Assembly: GCA_945910005.1 (NCBI GenBank)
Contig: OX246745.1
Coordinates: 11,092,436-11,156,435, forward strand
Direction of reading: 5' to 3'
DNA: 64,000 nt
DNA from: Isoperla grammatica
Lineage: Eukaryota; Arthropoda; Insecta; Plecoptera; Perlodidae
Shown here: piece after piece, positions 12,801 through 24,045 of the stretch
Layout: each line of letters begins with the position of its first letter
Position numbering within the stretch: the first letter of the stretch is position 1
The notes under the pieces: model-generated
Seen by the model: the letters and a program-made list of their open reading frames with translations, nothing else
Databases searched by the model: none
Told to the model about the DNA's origin: nothing
Translations under genes and position numbers: made by a program

Positions 12801-14149
12801 AAATTGAATAACTTTTATAAAAGATGCCTCAAGATTTTAACTAGAGTATAGAAGTACGGCCTTTTACTTTTAAGGCATCAGTTTAACTTAAACTCAGGCG
12901 TAGGCATGGAAAACTAACACTGATATTTTAGAACAAAATTATGTCTAGCTTCGTAGTGTTTTAAGTTAGAACAATATGTAAGGAATGAGCCATGAAATGT
13001 GATATCTATCATATCCTGTTTCTATCCCAGGGAAATAAATTCCACAGCAGTACGATAATTTATAAAGGTTACGCTAGTAGTAGTGAGTCAAAGTGTAAGT
13101 CGTCAAAACCATTATATATTACTAACATACATTTACATAATATGTTAATAACGACCTCCCGAATTGAGAGCTCCATGTGCCACCACTGCGCCAACTGTAT
13201 CTGTGAGGTATAACATATAGTAAAAGAGTTTGCAACGTTGCCACTGTTGCACTAGACGATCAGATAATGGCTGCTTGACGTGCGACTCTACTAAACGGGA
13301 ACCACTAAGGCAAACTATTGGTATAGTAGTTTAGAGAAACTTAGCATCGCCTACAAGAGACGCATCAAACACGTTTGTCAACTGTTCTATGAATACAAAA
13401 ACGTTTTCCAATAGTTTGCTTCGTTTCGTTATTGTGTTTGAATAGGTAAACAAAAAAAGACTGTAAAACAAAACAAGTAAAATACAAACTGATGTGTTCT
13501 TGCTTAAACACGTACGTGCTATGGAAATGAGTGATGCAGTCACGAATATCGTCGGACACTAAGAGGAACGTGGGCTCCAAACTTGACGTTTGGTACAATT
13601 TAGCTTAGTAATCAACGTTCAAAATTTGAGTAATTTTAACTGTTTGTATATTATTTTATATATTTTATTCATACATAATGAATTAAGGTTGACAGAAATG
13701 ATCACAGCCCCGAAAACAAGGAGTGACCGACAACCCATACTAAAATCACTAAAAACTAAGTAAAATAACTACTACAGGGAAACGCTCTATTTTGCCAAAA
13801 AACTAATTGGAATTCAATCCACATCGAAACTTGTGAATGGTTCAAATTTCGTCAACTGATCGGACTCTCCGTTCGACCGCTATCGCGATACAACAAAGAA
13901 CAACAAAACGAGCGTCATAAAAGTAGAAAGGAAACTCTCGCTACTCTACATAATATATTAAAATCAGGAAAAATATGACAGAAACAATAATTAAAACTTA
14001 ATAGTAATATTATGACGTAGACGCGTGTCAACTACGTCAGAAAGTCACAGCCTTCTAAAGCGCCTACGTCAGTCGATCACCGCCTGCTGTATTGGTATTT
14101 GCTATACAGATTTGCTAGACAGATATACAGGTAGAGAGGGCGTCAACAG
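9887..14149. other. Long stretch with no recognisable gene
   Basis: AT-rich sequence, with a T-run near 10160-10173 and several short unconvincing ORFs. No transposon ends, tRNA-like boxes or domain signatures were noticed. Confidence 0.45.
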
Positions 14150-14785
14150 CTAAAGGGGTTGCTATGGGATGGTTGGTTGCGGTAACTAAGGAGTGAGAGG
14201 GAGAAATGTATTGTAAGGTGGAGAGTTGAGGAATAAAAAGGTCAGTTTAAACTACAAAGTACCAACATTAATATTTCGGTACAACAAATGGTGGAGGTGC
14301 CGGGTTATGGGGTATGTTGTATATGTCCCAAAACTCATTCTATTTCTAGAGTTTTCTAGTGTGGTTTTTGCCCATCAGTTAAGAAGTATAAGTATTATGT
14401 GTGGGTCGTTGCATTGCGGAGGTTTGTAGATTCGTTTTGATCGCAGTGGAAGTAGAGCTCGATAAGAATGATGCAGTCACCACCTGGTACGCTTGAAATA
14501 AGGGTACCTGAGGACTGGCCGTCGTATGACGAGTTGTTAAATGTTTCATGGAGGTCACAAGGAAACAGTCTGCAGTGAGAGAAGACTCAGCTGTTGGGGT
14601 GGTCAGGAAGTGCTACGGCCACAAAGTAATGACCCGCTTTTGGTACATGATTTCAGCCTATGGGTGGTGGACCATCATCGCAATGTATCGCTATAGAGAA
14701 ATGAATGGTCCCTTGGAGAGAGGCGAAATAAAAAGGAAAACTTAAACTGCAAAGTGTGAACATATATATTCCGATACAAAAATAT
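14150..14785. repeat. Diverged direct repeat, ~500-bp period
   Basis: The block at about 14150-14290 reappears at about 14655-14785. Shared pieces in the same order are TATGGG..GGTTGG-like sequence, GAGAAATG, AATAAAAAGG, TTAAACTRCAAAGT and a TATATTCCGATACAA-like end. Identity is moderate (about 70 % by eye over the last 90 bp). It may be an old tandem duplication or two decayed copies of one element. Confidence 0.5.
14548..14745 (+). pseudogene. Possible Tc1/mariner DDE transposase remnant
   Basis: An open frame of 65 codons contains KVMTRFWYMISAYGWW near residues 32-47. Tc1/mariner transposases typically have a VM-x-WG-x-IS-x-x-G block just upstream of the second catalytic Asp. The match here is partial, with two extra residues between VM and the aromatic/ISAYG part, and no DDE catalytic residues can be shown. 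It lies in a diverged direct repeat and next to a decayed LINE. Treat it as a weak transposon-derived call. Confidence 0.25.
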
Positions 14786-14919
14786 CATGAAGGCCTAATT
14801 ATTAATGAAATTTACAAAGTAGAAAACAGATTTATACAAACGAATTTAAGTAGATAAAAGATAGTTACAAAAATTTAAAAATATGTACTGATAAAAATGA
14901 AGTGTTAAAAAGGAAAAAA

Positions 14920-15385
14920 TAGAGATTTAGAAAAATATAATTGAAAATGTATGTTTGTTAGAGGAGCTTTAATTATATTTAAAGCGTCTGCCAACCGAAA
15001 TTCAAGAGAAAGATCATTCCACGACTGACGACCCCATAGTGAACTCTTTCTGTGTTTCTGGAGCTGTTTTTTTTTTTTTTCAAAAGGAGGCCTGAGCAAT
15101 AGACCCTTCTTTTTGGACACCATGATTACAGGCTTGCAATCTTATAAATGGGTCCCGATTCGTCCTACCATGCAACATGCCCCACAGATCTTTTATAGTT
15201 CTACTTTTTGTCTGTACATTTCCGGGTTGGAAATCTTCAATGAGGCAAGTCTTGTTGTATACTTTATAGTAGCAATAAAGCTTGTAGCTCTGCTTCGGAT
15301 ATGTTCCAACTTCATCTTGTTATCATCAGACGTTGAGTCTCACGCTGGGCAGCCGTAGAGGAGATGAGGTCTTACGGGCGTAATG
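14920..15385 (-). pseudogene. Decayed LINE reverse transcriptase, C-terminal part
   Basis: Translated on the minus strand, 15385 to about 15210 gives a block with RPHLLYGCPA, a TGA where Trp is expected, then KMKLEHIRSRATSFI. This is the usual 'RP-x-L-x-Y-x-x-x-x-W ... KLE-x-IQ-x-RA' segment after the catalytic core of non-LTR reverse transcriptases. After frameshifts it resumes near 15060-14960 with SSLWGRQSWNDLSLEFR, matching the LINE C-terminal motif 'G-x-x-x-WN-x-LP-x-x-x-R'. An in-frame stop and at least one frameshift make it a pseudogene. The 5' part is missing. The exact clade is unclear. Confidence 0.75.
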
Positions 15386-16326
15386 AAAAGACTGAGAGAA
15401 AATAGGAAGTAATGAAGAGCTACTTGAAACCAAACCATGGATTGAAAATATAAAAACGATCATCATTTAACAAAATTTACTTTTGCAAACAAGACTTGAG
15501 TTATCCACACACGCAGGGGTGTGCACACTACTTACTACATGTAGGCAGTATATAATAATAATAATAATTATTATTATTATGTTTATTTTTATATTATAAA
15601 TATCGTTTCAAATTATATTTTTCAATTAATAGATACACCCGTTATTTTTGACTAATTTTCTTATTTTAATTCCGAACACTCGTTTCCAGTCCTCCTCTAC
15701 TGGTCCCTTCCCGACCACACACCGACCCCACAAACATGCTGCATTTAAATTTTACCATGTTAATTATTTAGGCCTTCATCAATATTAGCCGTTCTACTGC
15801 AGTGTAATAAAATGCTCTAAGGCTAAAAACTACTCTAGTTTCGACCCCTCATGACTCAAATTCAATTAGGTTGTAGTGGAGATCCCGTATTATAATCGTA
15901 TTCGCAGTGGATAAGGGAATTGGGATTCTGATAGGGCGATAATTTAAAGATGGAAGTGTACATCAATGTTAGTTATGTATCGAGGTTTCCCCCAGATACT
16001 GTACATTAATTATTAACACTCGCATGACACTTTTTATGGGAAAACCTATAAATACTGATAGGAAGCCTTACAGCACTAGTCTCCGATAATTGGAATTAAG
16101 AGATTAGCTGTTCGGTTTCAGTCCACATAACAATTATTATCCCTGGCATGGCTTCACTGCGGCAGCGTGATCTGCCAATAATTATTAGATTATACAGTTA
16201 CATATTCGCGATGAAAAAATTAATTAACTTTACTGTAATAACTAATAACACGGTAGACTGCATTCGCTGGAGGATAAACAGGTCGTAATTAAAGCCAATT
16301 GCAGATCCGGCGGAGCGAAGACAGTA
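15386..16326. other. No recognisable gene; short ATA palindrome
   Basis: Contains a small ATA/TTA simple repeat that folds back on itself near 15551-15580. Nothing else is recognised. Confidence 0.5.
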
Positions 16327-16365
16327 CAGTGGCGTAGCGTACACGGGGATGGGATTAACACCACT

Positions 16366-16385
16366 CCCCCCCCCCCCCCCCCCCC
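16366..16385. repeat. Poly-C tract (C20)
   Basis: Twenty uninterrupted C, about 39 bp after a hAT-like end motif CAGTGGCGTAGC at 16327. One of about eleven G/C homopolymers of ten or more bases in the window. Confidence 0.95.
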
Positions 16386-16426
16386 ACCCCTCCCAAACCC
16401 CGCCAGAGACGACAGAACTCATAACT

Positions 16427-16690
16427 GGCTGTATGTTCACCTAACTTGCGGAACACTCAGATTTCGGTCCTTAAAGTTGCTTTAAAATGGGTTTAAATTG
16501 TCCTAAAAGAAAATCAAAATATATCATCCTATAGAAAATTTAATGTTATTTCTTATAAATTGGATTTTATTTCAAGAAATATTTCCGTTTTGCAGATAAA
16601 AGTATTTAGGTGTGAAAGTGGTCCAGCAATATCACACTACAAAATATAATTAAGAACATCTGATAAACTGAAATATTGATTTGAACAAAG
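16427..16690. mobile_element. Truncated copy of the GGCTGTATGTTCACC foldback element
   Basis: Starts GGCTGTATGTTCACCTAACT and follows the full-length element at 19738-20156 through shared blocks (TTGCGGAACAC, TTGCTTTAAAA, AAATATATCATC, TAAGAACATCTGA). It lacks the terminal inverted repeat at its right end, so it is 3' truncated. Confidence 0.75.
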
Positions 16691-17330
16691 AAACATTCAT
16701 AAGAAAGTGCACACAATTCTCAGTGACATTGGCTTTCATTCATGATAACATCCCAGTGACCCCAGACGCATTCTTGGAGATTTTTATCGAAAAAGCCAAA
16801 CAGGCAAGATATTTGACTGTAGTGAGTTAAACAAGCATAAATTCAAAATTATGTCAGTAAATAACTTTTGTCATAGTTAGAAATTATTGCACGAACGTTA
16901 CTTCTGTCTAGTTTCCATCTCTTATTCAACTTTAATGAGAAGGTGTGTGCCGGCCACTAATGCTGCGGAGAGACAAAGTGGTATAGAAAAGAATATGCCA
17001 TGATATCCAACACAGTTTCACTTTGTATTTGTGTTGGCTGTGTACATATGTTTGTAAACACAAGTAAGCCAAAGTGTAAGCTTGTGTTTCGTGCATATTT
17101 GTTCTATCGTTTGCTTAGAACAAACAAGATTTCTCTACGGATTGCCGAGAGCATTAAAAAACCATTACATATCAGCTTTCTTACTACCATCACATAGAAT
17201 ACAGAACATGTATACATATTATTTATTGATGCATTTCAATTTGAAATATTTTCGTTCATAACTCAGATATTTATGTATTTAACGCACCCAAATATATTTC
17301 TCCTCTTTATACGAAGATTTTCTCACAGAA
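16691..17330. other. No recognisable gene
   Basis: AT-rich sequence with short ORFs only. No repeat or domain signature noticed. Confidence 0.5.
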
Positions 17331-17454
17331 TAAAATAAAGTGAAAGTTTGAGTGTTGAGTCAGCGACGAATGTCTGTCAGAGTGGCGACGCCTAAAATAA
17401 AGTAAATGTTTGAGTGTTGAGGCAGCGACGAATGTCTCTCAGAGTGGAGACGCC
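17331..17454. repeat. Tandem duplication, 2 x 62 bp
   Basis: Copies 17331-17392 and 17393-17454 are nearly identical. Each begins TAAAATAAAGT and ends GACGCC. Only a handful of substitutions separate them, so the duplication is fairly recent. Confidence 0.9.
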
Positions 17455-17505
17455 TGGAAGCGAACTGTGTGAGTGACTTCACAGCGGCCTTCAGCTACCC
17501 TGACG

Positions 17506-17560
17506 TGATATAGTTGTCCCGAAGCAACCTTACAGACGCTCGTCATAGACGAGTGGTTAG
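17506..17560 (+). mobile_element. Solitary arm of the TATAGTTGTCCC foldback MITE
   Basis: Matches the left arm of the complete element at 24887-25060: TATAGTTGTCCC, then ACCTTACRGAYGCT, then a CGTCAYAGACGA block. No complementary right arm follows within several hundred bases. Confidence 0.6.
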
Positions 17561-18605
17561 TGGCCGGCCAACGAGCCCTTATTTCAAATACCGATCTCCC
17601 TTAAGGGCATAACACGTAACTGACATCAATGTTACCTTAACTTCTCTCCTCGCATGCCCACAAGTTTAGACCGATAGACTATTATACGGATCTCTCATTT
17701 TTTTTTAAGTAAAATTTTAATGAAACATATTATTTTATTCACATACTAATGTTCGTTCTTGAAACGGTTCTTTCTAAAGAACAGCAGGCGAAAAATCTAA
17801 CCATCGTATTTCGACGAGAGTACTTCACGAAATATGCAACTGACATGTCCGTCAAGAAATAAATTAACTTTATATATAGACCGTCTTTTGCATTAAAACT
17901 CGCAGCATGAACGTCGCAACTACATATTGTAGTATTTTTGTACTACTATACTTTGAGAATAATCTTCATATAACAATATTTATCTTTTATGAATGGGAAT
18001 GAGTCTTTTTTAATTGGTATTTCCTTCTCCATTATAGGTAGATCCCGGCATTTTTTAAATTTTAAATATTTCTTGAAGACACTTGTTTTCCGTATACTGG
18101 TAAAAAATAGGAAAGGTTGCTATTATTTCCGATATCGATGCCATTCACCACTTATATTAAAACATCTTGCGATCAACACGTTTGATATAACTACAATTGT
18201 ATCTCATTACCCTTGAGGTCATAATTACAGCTCCCACTTAAAAAAAAACCGACGTGAATGAATGATATATTCAACAGCTAACCACACACAAAGAAATGCA
18301 ACACACAATTCATTGTACTTGAAAAACGAAAGAATATAAGAACGTCCCTCTGTTACGTACAGTACTTTAAATTCAATATAGGTTGTACGTGCCTCGCATG
18401 TACATTGAGTGATTTGCGTCTAGCGCTGCGGGCGGCGGCGGCCACGCGCACTGACGAATCAGGCCCACGCAGCCATCTTTGCAAACCAACCAACATTGTA
18501 ACATTGATATCAATCAACAAATTACATTCTCTGTGCTATCAATCACATTGTGTTTCCGACAGGGATGCAGCCTCCTCGCTCGTGTGTACTATATAAATAC
18601 GTTAC
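17561..18605. other. No recognisable gene
   Basis: AT-rich, with an A8 run near 18241 and a GC-richer patch at about 18410-18475. No domain signature. Confidence 0.5.
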
Positions 18606-18613
18606 TATTGAAT

Positions 18614-19064
18614 CAGTGGCCTAACTCAAAATGAAGGGGCCCGTATACAAGTTGGATTTTTGGGACCCCACTTTTTAAGGGATGAAAAATAAAAAATAAT
18701 GTTTTAAATATAAAATAGGACAGAAATTATTTCTGGCACCAGCCTACTTACGTTTGTACGTTGTCTTTTAGTTTCTTTGCTATTCCTAAACCTATTTCGT
18801 ATAAAATGTGTATATGGACTACCTTCGCACACTTGTCAAACAACTATTGTCAAGAGTCAAAGCCAGAGAGCCTCAGTTACACTTCAGGGGTGTACAACAG
18901 CTCTTGTAGACGACAGTCTATGAAAAGATCACATGTTAAATCTGTAAATACGCTATTAGGCTTATACAAATCTTTATTATACAATTGGTGGTTGTCGAGG
19001 GGGCCCCTAAGTCGAGGGACCCGTAAGCACCGCATATCTTACACTATGGGGAGTTACACCACTG
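18614..19064. mobile_element. Non-autonomous hAT-type element, 451 bp
   Basis: The left end is CAGTGGCCTAACTC; the right end, reverse-complemented, is CAGTGGTGTAACTC. Flanking 8-mers TATTGAAT (18606-18613) and TAGTGAAT (19065-19072) match at 7 of 8 positions. An 8-bp target duplication with CAGTGG-type ends is the hallmark of hAT transposons. Subterminal G/C blocks (GGGGCCCG on the left, GGGGGCCCC on the right) are also typical. The 115-codon open frame inside (18761-19108, +) runs past the right end and has no transposase features, so it is not a gene. Confidence 0.85.
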
Positions 19065-19302
19065 TAGTGAATGGATCTCAGAGGAAGAATGTTAGCTGTT
19101 GTATTTAATGCAGTGGTTTAGAAATGATAAAAATCCATTTGGTTCAATCCTTTTAATGGGAGAGGGTTACAAATGATGCCTGGTGTATATGTTAAATAAA
19201 ACAATTGAGAAAATAAAAATATGTCAATTCGTATTGATAATTCAATGCTCTTTCTTACGAACGGATTTTTATTTCAATACGTTTTTCAGAAGTTATGAAA
19301 GG

Positions 19303-19452
19303 AGCAACAATATTTTATTCAGTCTGTAGGGCTTACTAAAACACAGTGCGCTGTTGATCGAGGTTTTCGACTTTGTGATGCAATCTTGTTATATAATTAA
19401 AAATGAAAATTGTCTGCGTTTTTTTTTTTTTACGTAGAGGTACCATTCGCTC
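19303..19452. mobile_element. Half copy of the TTAA foldback MITE (copy C)
   Basis: Right half only of the family described at 7706-8066. Shared blocks are TTCAGTCTGTAGGGCTTAC, CAGTGCGCTGTTGA, and an end reading GTAGAGGTACCATTCGCTC followed by TTAA (19453-19456). A run of T (about 19422-19432) interrupts the arm. Confidence 0.75.
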
Positions 19453-19737
19453 TTAAAGCGTGACGCAAATCATTGCCACTAAATTATTACGTGTCTAAAT
19501 ATTCTTCGTCTTAGTTAGGGAAGTGAGCGAAGACTTCATCCTTTGTCCTGTTATCAAACTAACTCATCTAAAGTCCTTTCAACATTCGCACATGCTTTGA
19601 AACTAGCGCTTTACGTATGGGCTTCGCGTACTGACGGTCAGACGGGGTGTTTCCGTATTCGGCCGGTCTGCCCAGGTTGGTTCTGATTGGTCGTTTGTCA
19701 GCCATGTCTGACCGTGTGAAATATAGGAACTATTTAA

Positions 19738-20156
19738 GGCTGTATGTTCACCACCTTGCGGAACACCTCTTTCGGTTCACCACCTTGCGGAACACCTGTT
19801 TCGGTCTGCTAAAATTGCTTTAAAACGGTTTTAAATTGACTCAAAATAAAATATATCATCATATAGAGAATGTAATTCTCTTTCTTATGAGTGGTTTTTT
19901 ATTCCAATAAATATTTACGTCTTGCAGATGTTCTTAATTAGGTGTGAAATGTGTCCAGCAACATCACATTACAAAAGGTAGTTAAGAACATCTGAAAAAT
20001 GGAAATATTGATTGAAAAAAAAAATTAAAAGTTTGGGAACTTAATTCTCTACAGGATGACATATTTTGATTTACATTTGAGACACTTTAAACACGTTTTG
20101 TAGCAACTTTAAGAGACAGAAATTGGAAGTTCCGCAAGCTAGGTAAAAATACAGCC
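19738..20156. mobile_element. Foldback MITE, 419 bp, GGCTGTAT ends
   Basis: The left end GGCTGTATGTTCACC... is matched by an inverted right end ...GGTAAAAATACAGCC. Complementarity continues about 120 bp inward (CTTGCGGAAC, TTTAAA, AAATATRTCATC). Flanks are TTAA on the left and TCAA on the right, so a mutated TTAA duplication is possible. A 29-bp tandem duplication (19746-19774 and 19775-19803) lies in the left arm. No coding capacity. A truncated relative is at 16427-16690. Confidence 0.8.
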
Positions 20157-21790
20157 TCAAGACAGCGCACGGTTGTTGAAATAGACAGAGAAAATAAATT
20201 TGCTTTACTTTGATGAAGTCATTAATAATTGTTCTCAAATTCAGGAGAATTCGTTTTCAGGGCTAGACAGACGTAGGCATCGGCATTTTCACACAACATC
20301 AACCACAACCTATGTCACAACCTGTTCACATAACTCAACTCATAGACATAGAGGCTTGACCTACATTGGCATGATACTTTAACTGGATATAAAATAAGGA
20401 CTAACACAATTCTACCTGTCTTCTCATCTGCATCATTTTTATTCAGACGGATACAAATTTCCCTTTCACTAGGTTGAATGAATCCTTGGTTGCACGTGAA
20501 AGAACTCTTTATGTGAAGATGTTTTCAGATTGCGGTACTTTTCCACCCCCGCCAGCAAGCTCGGCCATATCTTCGGTCCTCGACCGGTGGAATTGCGAAA
20601 TACGCTTTTTTTTCGCCCAGACTCAACTCAATAACAGAATGCTTTGATCGTACGCAGCTCAGACCGATCAAACAACGGAACGCATACCCAAAATAACAAT
20701 TGCGTAACGAATGCGGTTATTTTATTTTTTTGCTTAAGAGTTTAATCACAGTCAATCAGCGTGCAGAACCGTCATAGCCAATCAAATGCTACTTTGTATG
20801 GTGGAGGGGTTTACTGGGAATTACCCATGAGAGAGTAGTCAATACCCTCCAGCCCTGCTCAACTAAAACGATCCAGCTGTAACGCTCCTATCCTGACATG
20901 TACTCGCACTTGCTTCTTCTGTTGACCACAATAGGCTTATCCTGCGCGTGCGGTCAGCTTCACCCCGTCAAAACCACCGGATTTCTAGTAAAAGTTTTGA
21001 AAGCAAATAACATGCGCGATCATATACCCACTCAACTCACGCGTTATCCATCCATCTTTTGACCAATGGCCAGTTGGTACACCAACCGAACAATCGATTC
21101 ATTTTAGAAACTTTGATCAACTCGAAGAATACGACCACTGATTGCCGCCCAAAAGCCAATTGAGAATCTCCGCAATTCTTATTTCTGAATACGTCCTAAT
21201 GACGTCCTGCCTAGAAGCTACTTTGAATGCAATTTAAATTGGTCCTTACATTTTGATTAACGTTGTTTTCTTCGTACGTTTCAGATCGGAAAACCACGCT
21301 CACGGAAAATTATGGTTTTATCAGAAACAAATGAGTATATGCGTTTAAGAAGACAGTGATGAAAGAGAGGAAAGCCCAAACACAAAGCATAAAGAAGACG
21401 TCGATTAACTTGTAAGGACACAATTACCCAAACTTTAATCAGCACATTAAAATGTTATTTATTCTGAACAAGTTCAATGAATCCGTTACAAAATGTTACT
21501 TATACACCACTTGTTAGGAATATCCGATCACGTCGCTACAGCAATGTACATTTTCTCTTCATAATTCACGTGGGTTTTACTAGGGTACGCGCCTTTTGTT
21601 TTCTGAGTGACTCACTTGTTGACACTTTTTAAGGGGTGATGGGGGTGGAGGGCATGATGAATATAGAATATATTGCCCTCAAGCGGGCCAACGAGGTTCA
21701 GTTTTGCATGCGAATTCTGACATTGCTTGAAAATCTTATACCTCATGCTCCAACAAATTGGACATCAAACTGGAATGTCTCTTTTTTTTT
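20157..21790. other. No recognisable gene; scattered CCAAT boxes
   Basis: Includes a GC-richer patch near 20520-20700 and CCAAT-type motifs near 20756-20795. No TATA box or coding frame is coupled to them. Confidence 0.45.
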
Positions 21791-21810
21791 GGGGGGGGGA
21801 GAGAGAGAGA
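21791..21810. repeat. G9 followed by (GA)n, left flank of LINE
   Basis: A short (GA)n tract directly borders the 3' end of the minus-strand LINE at 21811. The same dinucleotide borders its other end at 23681, which suggests a single GA microsatellite was the insertion target. Confidence 0.85.
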
Positions 21811-21907
21811 TTGATTGATTGATTGATTAAGGTCTTTTATTAAAAGGTGGGATTAAGGCTAGCGAAACCTTATCTTCCATCCAACCCTTTTAAGAAGATA
21901 CAGTACA

Positions 21908-21962
21908 TGATACAATACAGTAAGGTGATACAATACAATAAGGTGATACAATGCAGTAAGTA
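21908..21962. repeat. 3 x 18-bp tandem repeat in the LINE 3' UTR
   Basis: Unit GATACAATACAGTAAGGT, three copies with one or two substitutions each. It belongs to the LINE's 3' untranslated region. Confidence 0.85.
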
Positions 21963-22314
21963 CATTATAGAGAGACATAGTGTGAATATTTAAAAGGAAT
22001 AAACATAAAAAATAAATAATTATGATGGTAATAGACGCATGGAAATCTCTCATCTTAATTTAACTTATTGGTAATTTTAAACATAAAAATAATACGCCTC
22101 AGGTAGACTATAAATAATTATTTGTAGACGTGAACAATTGAAAATACAATAAACAATAATAAAAGTTTACCATTCATTCACCACATTTATCCATCACTTT
22201 CATACCGTTTCGTTATAGTAATGACTACGATAAAAACAAGACATCCTCGTAAAATAGCATAACACAATAACCCAGCTTATAAAACCAATCAACAATGTTT
22301 TGATTGTTTTGACA

Positions 22315-22521
22315 CTATTTGGCACTATTAGCGTCATTGTCATTATTATATATACGACTAGAATAATATGATATAGTGGCACTTTGAAAAGCATTAAAGT
22401 TCTTCTTAAATTTGTCTCTGATGTCTGTCGGAAGAGCATTCCAAGTTCGAATAGCGTGAATTGTAAATGAGTGGTCAAGGAGATTAGTTCTGTGAATGGG
22501 AAATGTGAGTTGCGTGCCCAA
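22315..22521 (-). pseudogene. LINE reverse transcriptase, extreme C-terminus
   Basis: Downstream portion of the interrupted LINE ORF. It starts LGTQLTFPIHRTN and contains IRTWNALPTDIRDKF, the C-terminal 'W-N-x-L-P ... IR' motif seen in Jockey/CR1/RTE-type reverse transcriptases. It ends at a stop at 22315-22317. The frame is the same as in the upstream part (23238-23676) once the hAT and one 8-bp duplication are removed. It is not expressible as it stands because the hAT insertion separates it from the rest. Confidence 0.88.
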
Positions 22522-22529
22522 CCTAGATC

Positions 22530-23229
22530 CAGTGGTGTAGTGGTGCGTATACGGGCGTATACGCCGTATACGCACTGCTCCGGCTAAAAAACTTTCGTAT
22601 ACACACTGGTTTTGGTTATGATACGAGTGATACGCAATGATACGGTCGTAACATGCCTCGAATGACGGACACATTATTCACGATTGTCGGCTTTTCTCTA
22701 TTGGTAAAATTGTTCTCTCTGGCACTGGCATTTAATTGGCACAAGGCCTCAAATCCTTTAAGACCACCCCTGGATCTGGGAGTCACGATATTCAATTTGA
22801 AGTCCCGCCAATACTCCAAGTGGGATACAATTGTCTCGCTTGGTAAAAATATTGTGGTGTCAATTACCAACAGCCAAGTATCAACAGATATACCTATACG
22901 GGCCACGGGCGGCGTGTGTGTCGCCAAACCACTTCCCAAGCCCCCAAACCTATTCCTGAACAATTCTCGTCAGTGTTCAAATTATTGTTGGTGATTTTCT
23001 GGTTTTGCACTACAAAAACGGCAGTATTTTGCGATTGCATTCAGTCCGGTATTGGTATCTAAAACGCTCAAAACACACTCTAAAAGCCTGTTTTTTTAAG
23101 TCGCCTGCGGCGCCATTGTTAGGGGGCCCTGCCCCCCAAACCCCCCATGTTTTTTTGTCTGGCAAGATGTGTCTCTCCAGCTTCCTACTGAAGCGTATAC
23201 GTACTGGTAAATTTGGCACTACACCACTG
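22530..23229. mobile_element. Non-autonomous hAT element, 700 bp, perfect 8-bp TSD
   Basis: Ends are perfect 13-bp inverted repeats, CAGTGGTGTAGTG and CACTACACCACTG. The flanking 8-mers CCTAGATC (22522-22529 and 23230-23237) are identical, the classic hAT target duplication. The first 90 bp carry several CGTATAC/GATACG motifs and the right end carries GCGTATACG; such subterminal repeats often bind the transposase. A GC-rich block (GGGGGCCCTGCCCCCC) near the right end is also typical. Two overlapping ~115-codon frames (22616-22963 minus, 22653-22994 plus) show no hAT dimerisation, BED-finger or DDE features, so I treat it as non-autonomous. Confidence 0.93.
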
Positions 23230-23237
23230 CCTAGATC

Positions 23238-23676
23238 TGGTATTAAATTTGTGGTTTGAGTGGAGAAGTTGAAAGTTGGATGCGAGATAAGAGGGTGACG
23301 ATGTTGAAAGTATCTTGTGTACAAGGCATACGGAGTGGAGGTTTCGGCGATCCTTTAAACGAACCCAACCGAGTTGCTTAAAGCCCGGAGATATATGGTC
23401 TGACTTTCGAAATCCCAATATAAATCGGACACACGAATTTTGTGCCCTTTGGAGTCTAATTGCTAAGTCTTCGGTCAGGTCATTGTATACAACGTCACAG
23501 TAGTCGAAGTGAGGAATGATAAGGGATTGCACTAACATTGTCTTTAGTCTAGTCGGAAGGAAGTTTTTAAGTCTATTCAATGAGTGTAGGGTGGCATACG
23601 TTTTTTGACATACGTGTTTGACGTGTTCTGTCCAGGAAAGGTCATGAGTCATAGTCAGTCCTAAGTTCCTAACTTG
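23238..23676 (-). pseudogene. LINE reverse transcriptase, post-catalytic region
   Basis: The minus-strand frame opens right after an in-frame TAA at the GA repeat. It reads VRNLGLTMTHDLSWTEHV, then IIPHFDYCDVVYNDL, LQRAQNSCVRFILGFRKSDH and SPSYLASNF. These are the consecutive thumb and C-terminal motifs of Jockey-like non-LTR reverse transcriptases. The catalytic palm (with the [FY]ADD motif) and the endonuclease are missing because of 5' truncation. There is no stop or frameshift up to the hAT junction, so the LINE is relatively young. The reading frame continues at 22521 beyond the insertion. Confidence 0.92.
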
Positions 23677-23828
<152 letters not shown>

Positions 23829-24045
23829 ATTCGTATAATTTTGTACGTTCACTATTACTTTATTGATGCCTAAAATTTAAAACTTCGTGTCACTCTATTC
23901 TTAAAAGTGTAGCTTACACTTCCCGTGTGCGTAGTTGAGTGGTTTTCTACACCGGCAACCTAGTCTTCTGAGTTAATTATCCACTCAACCGATTCAATAA
24001 TTCAATAACCGTATTAATAACTTCGTGTATACTGAATACTGAAAG

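Noticed and set aside
18761..19108. 115-codon plus-strand ORF
   Set aside because: Lies mostly within the 451-bp hAT-type element and crosses its right boundary.
22616..22994. Two ~115-codon ORFs on opposite strands
   Set aside because: Both lie inside the 700-bp hAT element, overlap each other and show no transposase motif.
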